Shown in pieces: positions 52,154 to 64,000 of a stretch of DNA of 64,000 bases. The stretch spans positions 434,001-498,000 of the forward strand of contig CANMFP010000001.1 in NCBI GenBank assembly GCA_947497265.1. Reading direction: 5' to 3'. The translations under genes and the position numbers were made by a program. Numbering within the stretch: position 1 is the stretch's first letter; every line of letters begins with the position of its first letter. The stretch is from an uncultured Isoptericola sp. Its GTDB lineage: Bacteria; Actinomycetota; Actinomycetes; Actinomycetales; Cellulomonadaceae. Under the pieces are notes generated by a model. That model worked only from the letters and a program-made list of their open reading frames with translations. It was not told the DNA's origin and did not search any database.

Positions 52154-53701
52154 TCAGGGGTGGTCGAGCGCGGTCTGGCCGCCCACGCCCACCGAGAGCT
52201 GGGAGAGGCCGTCCTGCGGCGCTCCGAGGGGCAGCTCGGCCTGCTCGAGCTGGTACTTGCCCAGCTGGTGCTCCTCGGGGAGCTCGATCGGGTACTCCCC
52301 GGTGAAGCAGGCGGCGCACAGCTGCGACGCCGGCTGCTCGGTCGCGGCGATCATGCCCTCGGTCGAGATGTAGCCCAGGCTGTCCGCGCCGAGCGACTGG
52401 CCGATCTCCTCGGGGGTGAGCCCGTTCGCGATGAGCTCCGCACGCGAGGCGAAGTCGATGCCGTAGAAGCAGGGCCACTTCACCGGGGGCGACGAGATCC
52501 GCACGTGCACCTCGGCCACACCGGCCTCGCGCAGCATGCGGATCAGCGCGCGCTGGGTGTTGCCGCGCACGATGGAGTCGTCCACGACGACGAGCCGCTT
52601 GCCGCGGATCACCTCGCGCAGCGGGTTCAGCTTGAGCCGGATGCCGAGCTGGCGCAGCGTGTCGGACGGCTGGATGAACGTGCGGCCGACGTAGGCGTTC
52701 TTGGTCAGCCCTTGGCCGAACGGGATCCCGGACTCCTGGGCGTAGCCGACGGCCGCCGGCGTGCCCGACTCGGGCACCGGGATCACCAGGTCGGCGTCCA
52801 CCGGGTGCTCCCGGGCCAGGATCCTGCCCATCTCGAGCCGGGCGGCGTGCACCGGCCGATCCTTGATCGACGTGTCGGGCCGGGCCAGGTAGACGTACTC
52901 GAAGACGCAGCCGGCGCGCTCGGTCGGGGCGAACCGCGTGGACCGCAGCCCGTCGTCGTCGATGCAGATCAGCTCGCCCGGCTCCACCTCCCGCACGAAG
53001 GACGCGCCGACGATGTCGAGGGCGGGCGTCTCGGAGGCCACGACCCACCCGCGCTGGGTGCGGCCCAGGACGAGCGGTCGCACGCCCTGCGGGTCGCGGG
53101 CCGCGTAGAGGGTGTGCTCGTCCATGAAGACGAGCGAGAAGGCGCCGCGCAGCCGCGGGAGCACCTCGAGCGCGGTCTGCTCGAGGGTGTGGTCCTCGTC
53201 CCCGACGAGCAGCGCGGTCACCAGCGCGGTGTCCGTCGTGTTGCCGCGGGCGAGCTCACCGCGGCGCTGGGCTCCGTAGCGCTCGGCCACCAGGTCGACG
53301 AGCTCGGCGGAGTTGGTCAGGTTCCCGTTGTGGCCGAGGGCGACCGTGCCGGACGCCGTCGCGCCGAGCGTGGGCTGCGCGTTCTCCCACGTGACGCCAC
53401 CGGTCGTGGAGTAGCGGCAGTGGCCGACGGCGATGTGCCCCGTCAGGGCGTTCAGCGCGGTCTCGTCGAACACCTGGGAGACCAGGCCCATGTCCTTGTA
53501 GACGAGGATCTGCTCACCGTTGCTGGTGGCGATCCCGGCGGACTCCTGGCCGCGGTGCTGCAGGGCGTACAGGCCGAAGTAGGCGAGCTTCGCGACCTCC
53601 TCGCCGGGAGCCCAGACACCGAAGACGCCGCAGGCGTCCTGCGGCCCCTTCTCGCCGGGCATGAGGTCGTGGTTCAGACGGCCGTCAGGGCGCAAGGGCA
53701 T
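52154..53701 (-). CDS. purF: amidophosphoribosyltransferase
   Basis: This 515-residue enzyme commits PRPP to purine synthesis, adding nitrogen from glutamine. A 23-residue propeptide precedes the nucleophile Cys24 (DACGVFG). The glutaminase core includes GHCRYSTTG and GHNGNLTN; the PRPP loop is VVVDDSIVRGNT. The C-terminal LCAACFTGEYP fits the Fe-S ligand region of the Bacillus-type enzyme. GATACT ends six bases before ATG 53701, so the purFM message is probably leaderless. Confidence 0.96.
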   Translation of the reverse strand: MPLRPDGRLNHDLMPGEKGPQDACGVFGVWAPGEEVAKLAYFGLYALQHRGQESAGIATSNGEQILVYKDMGLVSQVFDETALNALTGHIAVGHCRYSTTGGVTWENAQPTLGATASGTVALGHNGNLTNSAELVDLVAERYGAQRRGELARGNTTDTALVTALLVGDEDHTLEQTALEVLPRLRGAFSLVFMDEHTLYAARDPQGVRPLVLGRTQRGWVVASETPALDIVGASFVREVEPGELICIDDDGLRSTRFAPTERAGCVFEYVYLARPDTSIKDRPVHAARLEMGRILAREHPVDADLVIPVPESGTPAAVGYAQESGIPFGQGLTKNAYVGRTFIQPSDTLRQLGIRLKLNPLREVIRGKRLVVVDDSIVRGNTQRALIRMLREAGVAEVHVRISSPPVKWPCFYGIDFASRAELIANGLTPEEIGQSLGADSLGYISTEGMIAATEQPASQLCAACFTGEYPIELPEEHQLGKYQLEQAELPLGAPQDGLSQLSVGVGGQTALDHP

Positions 53702-53744
53702 GCCCCGAGTATCCCACAGCCGACCGCCCGGGCCCGCGTCGTGC

Positions 53745-54080
53745 TCATCTGCGACGCAGGCTCCGGCGGTCCGCCAGGACGGCGAGAGCGCCGGCGAGCA
53801 GCACGAAGAAGGTCGTGGTGCCCAGCACGATCACCGAGACGTACACGCCCGGCTTGAGCAGCAGGGCGCCGTCGTCGCTCGCGATGCCGGACAGCCAGAC
53901 GCCGAGGACCACGCCGACCACGACGCCGACGACGGCACCCACCGTGAAGAATCCCCGGTACCGGGGCGCGCGGCGCACCCGGGCAGGGTCGACGAGCAGG
54001 TGCTCGTCGGGCTCGGCGTGCTCGTCGGGCTCGGCGCGCTCGACCGGCGCGGGAGACGGGTCGGGACTGGTGCTGCTCAC
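53745..54080 (-). CDS. two-helix membrane protein upstream of purF
   Basis: This 111-residue protein has a Pro/Glu/Asp-rich head, then two hydrophobic helices (about residues 44-68 and 78-102) and a basic tail RRSLRRR. TAGGCT ends six bases before GTG 54080. It is the kind of small membrane protein often seen next to purF in actinobacteria. I know no function for it. The 43-base gap to purF holds the purF -10. Confidence 0.72.
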   Translation of the reverse strand: MSSTSPDPSPAPVERAEPDEHAEPDEHLLVDPARVRRAPRYRGFFTVGAVVGVVVGVVLGVWLSGIASDDGALLLKPGVYVSVIVLGTTTFFVLLAGALAVLADRRSLRRR

Positions 54081-54110
54081 ACCTCGAGCCTATCCCCCGC
54101 GCCGTGCAGG

Positions 54111-56939
54111 TCAGTCGAGCGGCTCCCACGGACCGTGGCGGTCTCCCGGCTCCTGGTTCCGCGTCCACCAGCGGGCCTGCCACCGCTCGCCGTCGTGCAC
54201 CACGGTCTCGCCACCCACGTACACCTGCGAGGCCGTCCAGGCGGGGAAGGTGCCGGCGTCGGTCTCGACCGGCGCGCCGATCTCCGCCCAGGCACCCCAG
54301 GGGCTGGCGCCCGGCGTCTCGCCGCGCGTCCACCACATCGCCTCGAAGACCCGGCCGCCCGAGGACACCCGGTCTCCGGCCGTGTAGACGACGTCGGCCT
54401 GCCAGGCGGGCTCGGTGGGTTCGCCGGGCCCGCCGGCCGTGAGGTCCATCCCGACCAGCAGCGGGTCGTGGTCGGAGGACCGGAACGGCGACTCGTCGTA
54501 GAGGAGCGTCACGTTGTAGGCGTACCGGCTGTACTCGTTCGCCACCGGCTCGTACGCGTTGATGTTCCAGATGTCCGTGCCCGTCACGGCGTCGAGCGCC
54601 GCCGGGGAGGCCAGCACGTGGTCGAGCGACCCCACCTGGCCGCCGAAGGAGTACGTGTACTTGCCCGTCGTCGGGCCGAGGTCGGTGTAGCCCGCGTCGG
54701 TCAGGACCACGATCGGGTCCTCCTGCTCGTAGGCGTTGAAGTCGCCGACCAGCAGCACCCGGTCGGTGCCGGCGTCGGCCGCGACCTCGTCCGCGAAGCC
54801 CACCAGCGCCGTCGCCTGCCGCACCCGCGACTCGTTGGACGAGCCCTGACCGTCACCCGCGTCGCCGTCGCCCGGCCAGGGACCGGCCGAGCCCTTGGAC
54901 TTGAAGTGGTTGGTGATCACCACGACGTCGTCGTCCGGGTCGTCGGCGGCCCCGCCGGCCGGCTGGAAGGTCTGCGCGAGCGGCTCGCGGGCGTTGCCGA
55001 AGGCGTCGGACCCGAGCAGGATGCGCGACTCGCCGACCGTCTCGGCCGTGGCGGGACGGTAGACGAACGCGTTGCGGATGACGTCCTCGTCGGTCGGCAC
55101 GTCGGCGGGCGAGGGCACGAGCTCCCAGGTGCCCGCACCGTCCACCTCGTTCAGCGCGTCGACCAGGTCGGAGAGCGCCTGGTCGCGATCCTTGCCGAAC
55201 GCGGCCGAGTTCTCGACCTCCTCGAGGGCGACGACGTCGGCGCCGAGCTCGCTGATCGCGGCGACGATCTTGGCCTGCTGCCGCTCCAGGTTCTCGGCGT
55301 CGGCGGCGCCCCGGGCGAGGCACCCGCCGCGGACGCTGATCGGGTCGCCGTCGCGATCGGTGTAGTACTGGCACCCGTCGAGCTGGTCGCCGGTGGTCGT
55401 GAAGTAGTTGAGCACGTTGAAGGTGCCCACGGTGAGGTCGCCGCCCACGTCGGCGGGCGACGCCTCACGGGTGTCGGCGAACTCGGCCGGCTGCACGGCG
55501 GCGGCGTTGTCGCCCGTGAGCTGCTCGAGCGGCTGGAACGACCAGGCGCCGTACCGGTAGTCGAGGACGACGGGACCGGTGAAGGTCACCGGCGCGCCGA
55601 CACGCAGCGGGTCGGTGCCGTTCAGCCACGGCAGCGGTGTCGACGACCTCGACGACCCCGAGTAGTCCCACGTCGAGCCGTCGTCGAGCTGGACGGTGCG
55701 CGCCGCGTTGTCGGCGGCCTGCGCGGCCGCCTCGTCCGAACCGGGGCGACCCGCCGTCGTCGGCTGCACGAGCGGCGAGTCTCCCGCCGCGAGACCCACG
55801 GTGCCGTAGAGGTTCGTCGAGTAGTTGTCCGTCACGGTGAGCTCGCCCTGCGGGGCCAGCAGCATGCCCTCGAGGGCCTCGCGCTCGGCGTCGGCGGCCG
55901 GCCAGGTCGTGGGGGTCGGCTTCACCGCCTCGGCGGGCTCGTCGAGCACGGTCCACGACGACGGCGTGACCTGCGTCAGGTCGAAGTACTCGCCGGCCTC
56001 GCCCGTCACCTCGAGGTGGTCGCCGAGCCCGACCTCCTGGGCCGCGGCGGCGGAATAGACGAAGAGGGCGTCGGAGGCGCTGGGGGTGGCGTCGTCGGCC
56101 GGGTCGCCGCCGCTGCCCGAGGTCTGCAGGTAGAGGCCGTCGAACCCGCCCGTCGGGTAGACGGCGGTCACGACGCCGCGGGTGGTGACGACCTGCCCGT
56201 CGAGCGGCGAGGAGTCGCCCGTCCCCTGGATCTCCGCGATCGTGGCGGCCTTCGGGTCCGGGTCCGGGTCGGGGTCCGGGTCGGTCTGCGCGCCGCTGTT
56301 CGCCGGCGTCGGCTCGCCGGCTGTGAAGTCGGCGGCGTTGTCGACCGTGTGTCCGTGGTCGGTCCGCGCGACCGACGTCGCGTTGGCCGTGCCCGGCGCG
56401 GGACCGGACCCGAGGAAGGTGTTCGCCGAGCCCCACCCGACCAGGTCGACCAGGTCCGCGACGTCGGCGCACGCCGCACCGGTGCAGTCGAGGCGGTCCG
56501 TGGAGGAGACCAGCGCCACCTCGGCACCCGAGCCGGACATGAAGATCGATCCCTCGACGTCGGGCGTCGGAAGGTCCGGCAGGTCGGTGTCGTTGCCGTG
56601 CGCCTGCCCCACGAGGAACGAACCGCCCGCCGGGATCTCGCCCGCCAGGTCGGTCTGCCCCGACCAGGTGGTGCCGCCCGCCGACCCGTACTGGACGGAC
56701 CAGCCGTCCAGGGGGACGGGCTCGTCGCCCGGGTTGTACAGCTCCACGAAGTCCTGGTCGTAGACGGCGCCGTTGTTGCCACCGCCGCCGTAGACCTCCT
56801 CGACGAGGACGACGGCGTCCGACGACGGCACGGCTGCGGCAGGGACGGCGGGGACCGCGGCAGCCGGGACGAGCAGGGCGGCGAACGTCGCCACGCCCGC
56901 GGTCCGTCGGCAACGCGGGATCCGTGACAGAACAGTCAC
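54111..56939 (-). CDS. secreted ExeM/NucH-type endonuclease with chitin-binding-type modules
   Basis: This 942-residue extracellular nuclease has a signal peptide at residues 1-36, then a lamin-tail-like domain (VLVEEVYGGGGNNGAVYDQD). After an Asp-Pro linker comes an OB-like region, and then an exonuclease-endonuclease-phosphatase domain. Its landmarks are TVGTFNVLNYF, DVVALEEVENS, LVGDFNAYEQEDP and RSSDHDPLLVGMDL, which carry the metal and catalytic residues. Two CBM5/12-like modules end the protein, with AMWWTRGETPG and ARWWTRNQEPG. Nutrient release from DNA bound to chitinous debris is plausible. GTG 56939 has GAGGAGG upstream. Confidence 0.9.
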   Translation of the reverse strand: MTVLSRIPRCRRTAGVATFAALLVPAAAVPAVPAAAVPSSDAVVLVEEVYGGGGNNGAVYDQDFVELYNPGDEPVPLDGWSVQYGSAGGTTWSGQTDLAGEIPAGGSFLVGQAHGNDTDLPDLPTPDVEGSIFMSGSGAEVALVSSTDRLDCTGAACADVADLVDLVGWGSANTFLGSGPAPGTANATSVARTDHGHTVDNAADFTAGEPTPANSGAQTDPDPDPDPDPKAATIAEIQGTGDSSPLDGQVVTTRGVVTAVYPTGGFDGLYLQTSGSGGDPADDATPSASDALFVYSAAAAQEVGLGDHLEVTGEAGEYFDLTQVTPSSWTVLDEPAEAVKPTPTTWPAADAEREALEGMLLAPQGELTVTDNYSTNLYGTVGLAAGDSPLVQPTTAGRPGSDEAAAQAADNAARTVQLDDGSTWDYSGSSRSSTPLPWLNGTDPLRVGAPVTFTGPVVLDYRYGAWSFQPLEQLTGDNAAAVQPAEFADTREASPADVGGDLTVGTFNVLNYFTTTGDQLDGCQYYTDRDGDPISVRGGCLARGAADAENLERQQAKIVAAISELGADVVALEEVENSAAFGKDRDQALSDLVDALNEVDGAGTWELVPSPADVPTDEDVIRNAFVYRPATAETVGESRILLGSDAFGNAREPLAQTFQPAGGAADDPDDDVVVITNHFKSKGSAGPWPGDGDAGDGQGSSNESRVRQATALVGFADEVAADAGTDRVLLVGDFNAYEQEDPIVVLTDAGYTDLGPTTGKYTYSFGGQVGSLDHVLASPAALDAVTGTDIWNINAYEPVANEYSRYAYNVTLLYDESPFRSSDHDPLLVGMDLTAGGPGEPTEPAWQADVVYTAGDRVSSGGRVFEAMWWTRGETPGASPWGAWAEIGAPVETDAGTFPAWTASQVYVGGETVVHDGERWQARWWTRNQEPGDRHGPWEPLD

Positions 56940-57091
56940 TCTGGTCCTCCTCGATCAGGGTCGACAGGGCGGGCTCAGCCAAGCAGCCCGGTGTGAACGC
57001 TGCTTGAACCCCAGGTCACGACCACGCTGCCGAGAGGAGACCGGTGCTCGACCGTAGCGTCCCCCACCGACGAGCGCAGCCCCGGGACCGC

Positions 57092-57273
57092 TCAGGCCGC
57101 TCCGTCCCGGCTCTCACCCGGCGCCTCGACGTCGACCAGGGCCCGCAGGATGGTCTCGGCGACCTCGCGCCGATCAGCTGGGCGTACCCGTCCGCGGCGG
57201 TCGACAGCTCGGGTGTCCACGGGTCGGTCTGCCGGGAGCAGAGGTTCAGCGCGACGGCGATCCCGTCGCCCAC
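57092..57273 (-). pseudogene. frameshifted small gene after the sterol-carrier-family gene
   Basis: From GTG 57273 a coding-like frame reads VGDGIAVALNLCSRQTDPWT and continues to ...AADGYAQLIG. One base appears missing near 57168, and the next frame continues REVAETILRALVDVEAPGE to a TGA at 57092. The start lies seven bases after the upstream stop. Both halves have actinobacterial codon use. A real one-base deletion or a sequencing error would both explain it. The family is not recognised. Confidence 0.45.
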
Positions 57274-57279
57274 CGGTGG

Positions 57280-57651
57280 TCAGCGCGGGCGGGCCGCCTG
57301 CAGCGGGAGCATCCCGGTGAGGTCGGCCCGCTCCCCGGAGGCGTGCACCCGCCCCGACGCGACGGCTTCCACCCACGTCTGCCGGCCCGTCGCGAGCGCC
57401 AGCCAGGTCTGGACGTCGGTCTCCACGACGTTCGGCGGGGTGCCCCTCGTGTGCCGCGGACCCTGGACGGCCTGCACGGCGCCGGCCGGCGGGACGCGCA
57501 CCTCGACGGCGTTCCCGGGCGCGACGTCGGCCAGCTCCTCGAGCGTGAACCGGACCGCCGTCGTCGTGCTCCGGCGGTCCGCCGTCCCGGCGAGCCACTC
57601 GGCCACCGCAGCCCGGCCCGCGGCCGGGTCCGTCCGTCGTCGTGCAGGCAT
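57280..57651 (-). CDS. sterol carrier family protein
   Basis: This 123-residue cytoplasmic protein resembles the actinobacterial sterol-carrier-family proteins found near purF ([20 protein letters not shown], then [20 protein letters not shown] and [12 protein letters not shown]). The latter part has the SCP-2-like pattern. The ligand is not known. TAGCCT ends six bases before ATG 57651, supporting the start and a leaderless message. Confidence 0.78.
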   Translation of the reverse strand: MPARRRTDPAAGRAAVAEWLAGTADRRSTTTAVRFTLEELADVAPGNAVEVRVPPAGAVQAVQGPRHTRGTPPNVVETDVQTWLALATGRQTWVEAVASGRVHASGERADLTGMLPLQAARPR

Positions 57652-57697
57652 GGGCCCAGGCTATGTCGGTCGAGCCCGCTGATGATCCGGGCGGGCT

Positions 57698-61545
<3,848 letters not shown>

Positions 61546-61558
61546 CCCGAGCTCCGCA

Positions 61559-61593
61559 CCGGCCCGGTCGAGGTACCGCCTCGGCCGGGCCGG
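61559..61593 (+). terminator. icd terminator hairpin
   Basis: A 15-base stem with one G-T pair (61559-61573 with 61579-61593) and loop TACCG begins 13 bases after the icd stop. Confidence 0.75.
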
Positions 61594-61600
61594 CCCTGTC

Positions 61601-61634
61601 TCCGCCGAGGAAGTGCGACGTCCGCCGAGGTAGT
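61601..61634. repeat. tandem copies of an intergenic 13-mer
   Basis: TCCGCCGAGG(A/T)AGT occurs at 61601 and 61621, exactly 20 bases apart. The same core forms both arms of the hairpin at 36165-36206. The second copy touches the stop codon of the minus-strand gene at 61634. Confidence 0.7.
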
Positions 61635-62026
61635 CACCAGGACCAGCCTCGGGCGCTGAGCTCCAGCTCCTCGCGCAGCCGTTCGTCCTCGGTGACCCGC
61701 TCGTCGGCGCGCAGGGGCCGGTCGACGACGGCGAGCCCGGCCGCGCGGCAGGCGTCCCGCAGCATCGCGTCGTAGGCGTCCTGCGCGGCCCGCCAGTGGT
61801 GGGCGCGGGCATAGACGTCCGGGTCCTCGGTCACCTTGTGCAGCTCGTGGGAGAGCTCGCCGAGGCGGATCTGGATCGCCAGCGTGGCGAGAGGGTCCGG
61901 TCCGTCCCGGCGACGACGACGTCGTTCCCGTGCCGCTCGGTGCGGCGCCGAGCGCAGCCAGGTACCGACAGCCATGATCGCGAGCACGAGCACGACCGAC
62001 ATCAGGTACGCCAGCGGCCACGTCAT
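61634..62026 (-). CDS. single-helix membrane hypothetical protein
   Basis: This 130-residue protein has one N-terminal membrane helix (LAYLMSVVLVLAIMAVGTWL), a strongly basic patch (ARERRRRRRD) and a charged helical cytoplasmic domain (LSHELHKVTEDPDVYARAHH). It has no known motif. ATG 62026 is preceded by GGAGG, and TATGCT upstream is a probable -10. I do not recognise its family. Confidence 0.65.
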   Translation of the reverse strand: MTWPLAYLMSVVLVLAIMAVGTWLRSAPHRAARERRRRRRDGPDPLATLAIQIRLGELSHELHKVTEDPDVYARAHHWRAAQDAYDAMLRDACRAAGLAVVDRPLRADERVTEDERLREELELSARGWSW

Positions 62027-62247
62027 CGGAAGCCTCCCTGCGCCCCAGCATAGTGACCCGCGCCACGGCGCGCCGGTCAGGAGCGTGTCCGCCGAAGGGT
62101 TGCCTGCCCTGCCCCGCTCCCCCAAGGCACGCCTGTCCTTGCTGGCGGACCTGCGGAATTGTTCCTAACCTGGAATCGTTCAAGAGAACGGCGCAGCACC
62201 AGCACGGTGACCGCCGCCGGGCGATCCCCGAGAGAGCGAGGAACATC

Positions 62248-62733
62248 ATGTCCGCACCGTCGATCCATCGCAGCACGCACCGGGCCGAGGCGTCGGAGAA
62301 GCTCCACGCCCACCTGCAGCGGGTCCTCGTGGCCCTCGTCGACCTGCACGTCCAGGGCAAGCAGGCCCACTGGAACGTCACGGGGCGCGGGTTCCGCGAC
62401 CTGCACCTCCAGCTCGACGAGCTGGTCGACGTCGCCCGCGAGCACAGCGACACCGTCGCCGAGCGTCTGCGGGCGCTGCAGGCCGTGCCGGACGGCCGCA
62501 CCGAGACCGTCGCCACGAAGACCGACCTCTCGCCCTACCCTGCCGGGCTGGTGTCGGTGGGCGACACCGTGGACGCGGTCGTCGAGCGCGTGGCGCAGAC
62601 CGTCGAGGTCGTCCGCGACGTGCACGACGAGGTCGACGCCGAGGACCCGACCTCGGCCGACCTCCTGCACGAGATCATCGCCGACCTGGAGAAGCAGGCC
62701 TGGATGATCTCCTCGGAGAACTCCGAGGTCTGA
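62248..62733 (+). CDS. dps: Dps-family DNA-binding ferritin-like protein
   Basis: This 161-residue protein should form a 12-subunit shell that oxidises and stores iron and protects DNA. The inter-subunit ferroxidase ligands are the His in KQAHWNVTG, a second His in DLHLQLDELVD, and the Asp and Glu of EHSDTVAERL. The N-terminal tail (SIHRSTHRAEASEK) is short and mildly basic. CCTAACCT just upstream (62162-62169) resembles half of an iron-regulator box. It converges on gdhA with a 38-base perfect palindrome between them. Confidence 0.92.
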   Translation: MSAPSIHRSTHRAEASEKLHAHLQRVLVALVDLHVQGKQAHWNVTGRGFRDLHLQLDELVDVAREHSDTVAERLRALQAVPDGRTETVATKTDLSPYPAGLVSVGDTVDAVVERVAQTVEVVRDVHDEVDAEDPTSADLLHEIIADLEKQAWMISSENSEV

Positions 62734-62757
62734 GCACCGCGGTGGCCCCGCGCAGCA

Positions 62758-62795
62758 CGACGGCGCGGCTCCTCGATCGAGGAGCCGCGCCGTCG
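62758..62795. terminator. bidirectional terminator, 38-base perfect palindrome
   Basis: Nineteen bases on each side of the centre at 62776/62777 are exact complements. It lies between the convergent dps and gdhA genes and can end both messages. Confidence 0.8.
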
Positions 62796-62830
62796 GCGCG
62801 TCCGGGGCCGTCGCCTCCGGTGCTGTCGGG

Positions 62831-64000
<1,170 letters not shown>

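Noticed and set aside
62155-62180. Full IdeR/DtxR iron box before dps
   Set aside because: Only a CCTAACCT half matches; the other half of the 19-base consensus is not present.

Overview
The window looks like an ordinary stretch of chromosome from a high-GC, Gram-positive actinobacterium. Four things point this way: pervasive GC-rich third codon positions, frequent GTG starts, a mycothiol synthase (mshD), and typical actinobacterial families (BldC, DUF3073, DUF3618, DUF4244, the small CC-ending protein beside an ArsA-like ATPase). A GH19 chitinase and a secreted nuclease that both carry chitin-binding-type modules suggest a soil or plant-litter polymer degrader. Micrococcales (Cellulomonadaceae or Promicromonosporaceae) is my best inference for the lineage; it is not proven here. 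I see no insertion sequence, prophage, CRISPR array or rRNA.

Layout. 1-4.1 kb: end of a HAD phosphatase, then an ECF-type ABC transporter operon (S-like membrane protein, double ATPase, EcfT). 4.1-9.6 kb: membrane pyrophosphatase hppA divergent from a cstA / CC-ending small protein / ArsA-like ATPase operon. 9.7-14.1 kb: GH19 chitinase, M18 aminopeptidase, an SH3-transglycosylase secreted protein and an LPXTG cell-wall protein. 14.2-27.6 kb: a block that, from memory, follows Mycobacterium tuberculosis Rv3649-Rv3667: DUF1998 helicase, a seven-gene Flp/Tad-like pilus cluster, a HAD-IB hydrolase and acetyl-CoA synthetase. A CitE-like lyase and an ArsR/MFS pair are inserted in it. 27.6-36.2 kb: mshD, polyphosphate kinase, a Nudix/phosphohistidine-phosphatase fusion, the phosphate transporter with its DUF47 partner, and a sugar porter. 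36.2-43.9 kb: a MarR-controlled multidrug exporter, a second MarR, a PTP-type phosphatase, msrB, a DEAD-box helicase, an M50-like membrane protease, a DUF1206 protein and a cysteine-free HesB-like protein. 44.1-50.1 kb: four tRNA genes (Lys, Glu, Asp, Phe), GDPD, a MscS channel, a VanY-type carboxypeptidase, a small zincin, and holin-like plus DUF3618 proteins. 50.1-57.7 kb: bldC, DUF3073, purM, purF, a large secreted nuclease and a sterol-carrier-family protein. 57.7-64 kb: an RNB ribonuclease, monomeric isocitrate dehydrogenase, Dps and glutamate dehydrogenase (cut by the window end).

Shared logic. Phosphate and energy storage are clustered: ppk, the Nudix protein, Pit/DUF47 and hppA. Central carbon and nitrogen genes (acs, icd, gdhA, cstA) are mostly single units with their own signals. 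Many single genes have a TANNNT-like -10 hexamer ending exactly six bases before the start codon, the usual sign of leaderless mRNA; I used this to choose several starts. Strong hairpins separate most transcription units. Less ordinary features are a TadG-like pilus gene with no nearby stop codon, a tandem duplication inside the TadC-like gene, a recurring intergenic 13-mer, two broken small genes, an AT-rich leader before the SH3-transglycosylase gene, and the poorly understood cstA/CC-star/ArsA-like module.
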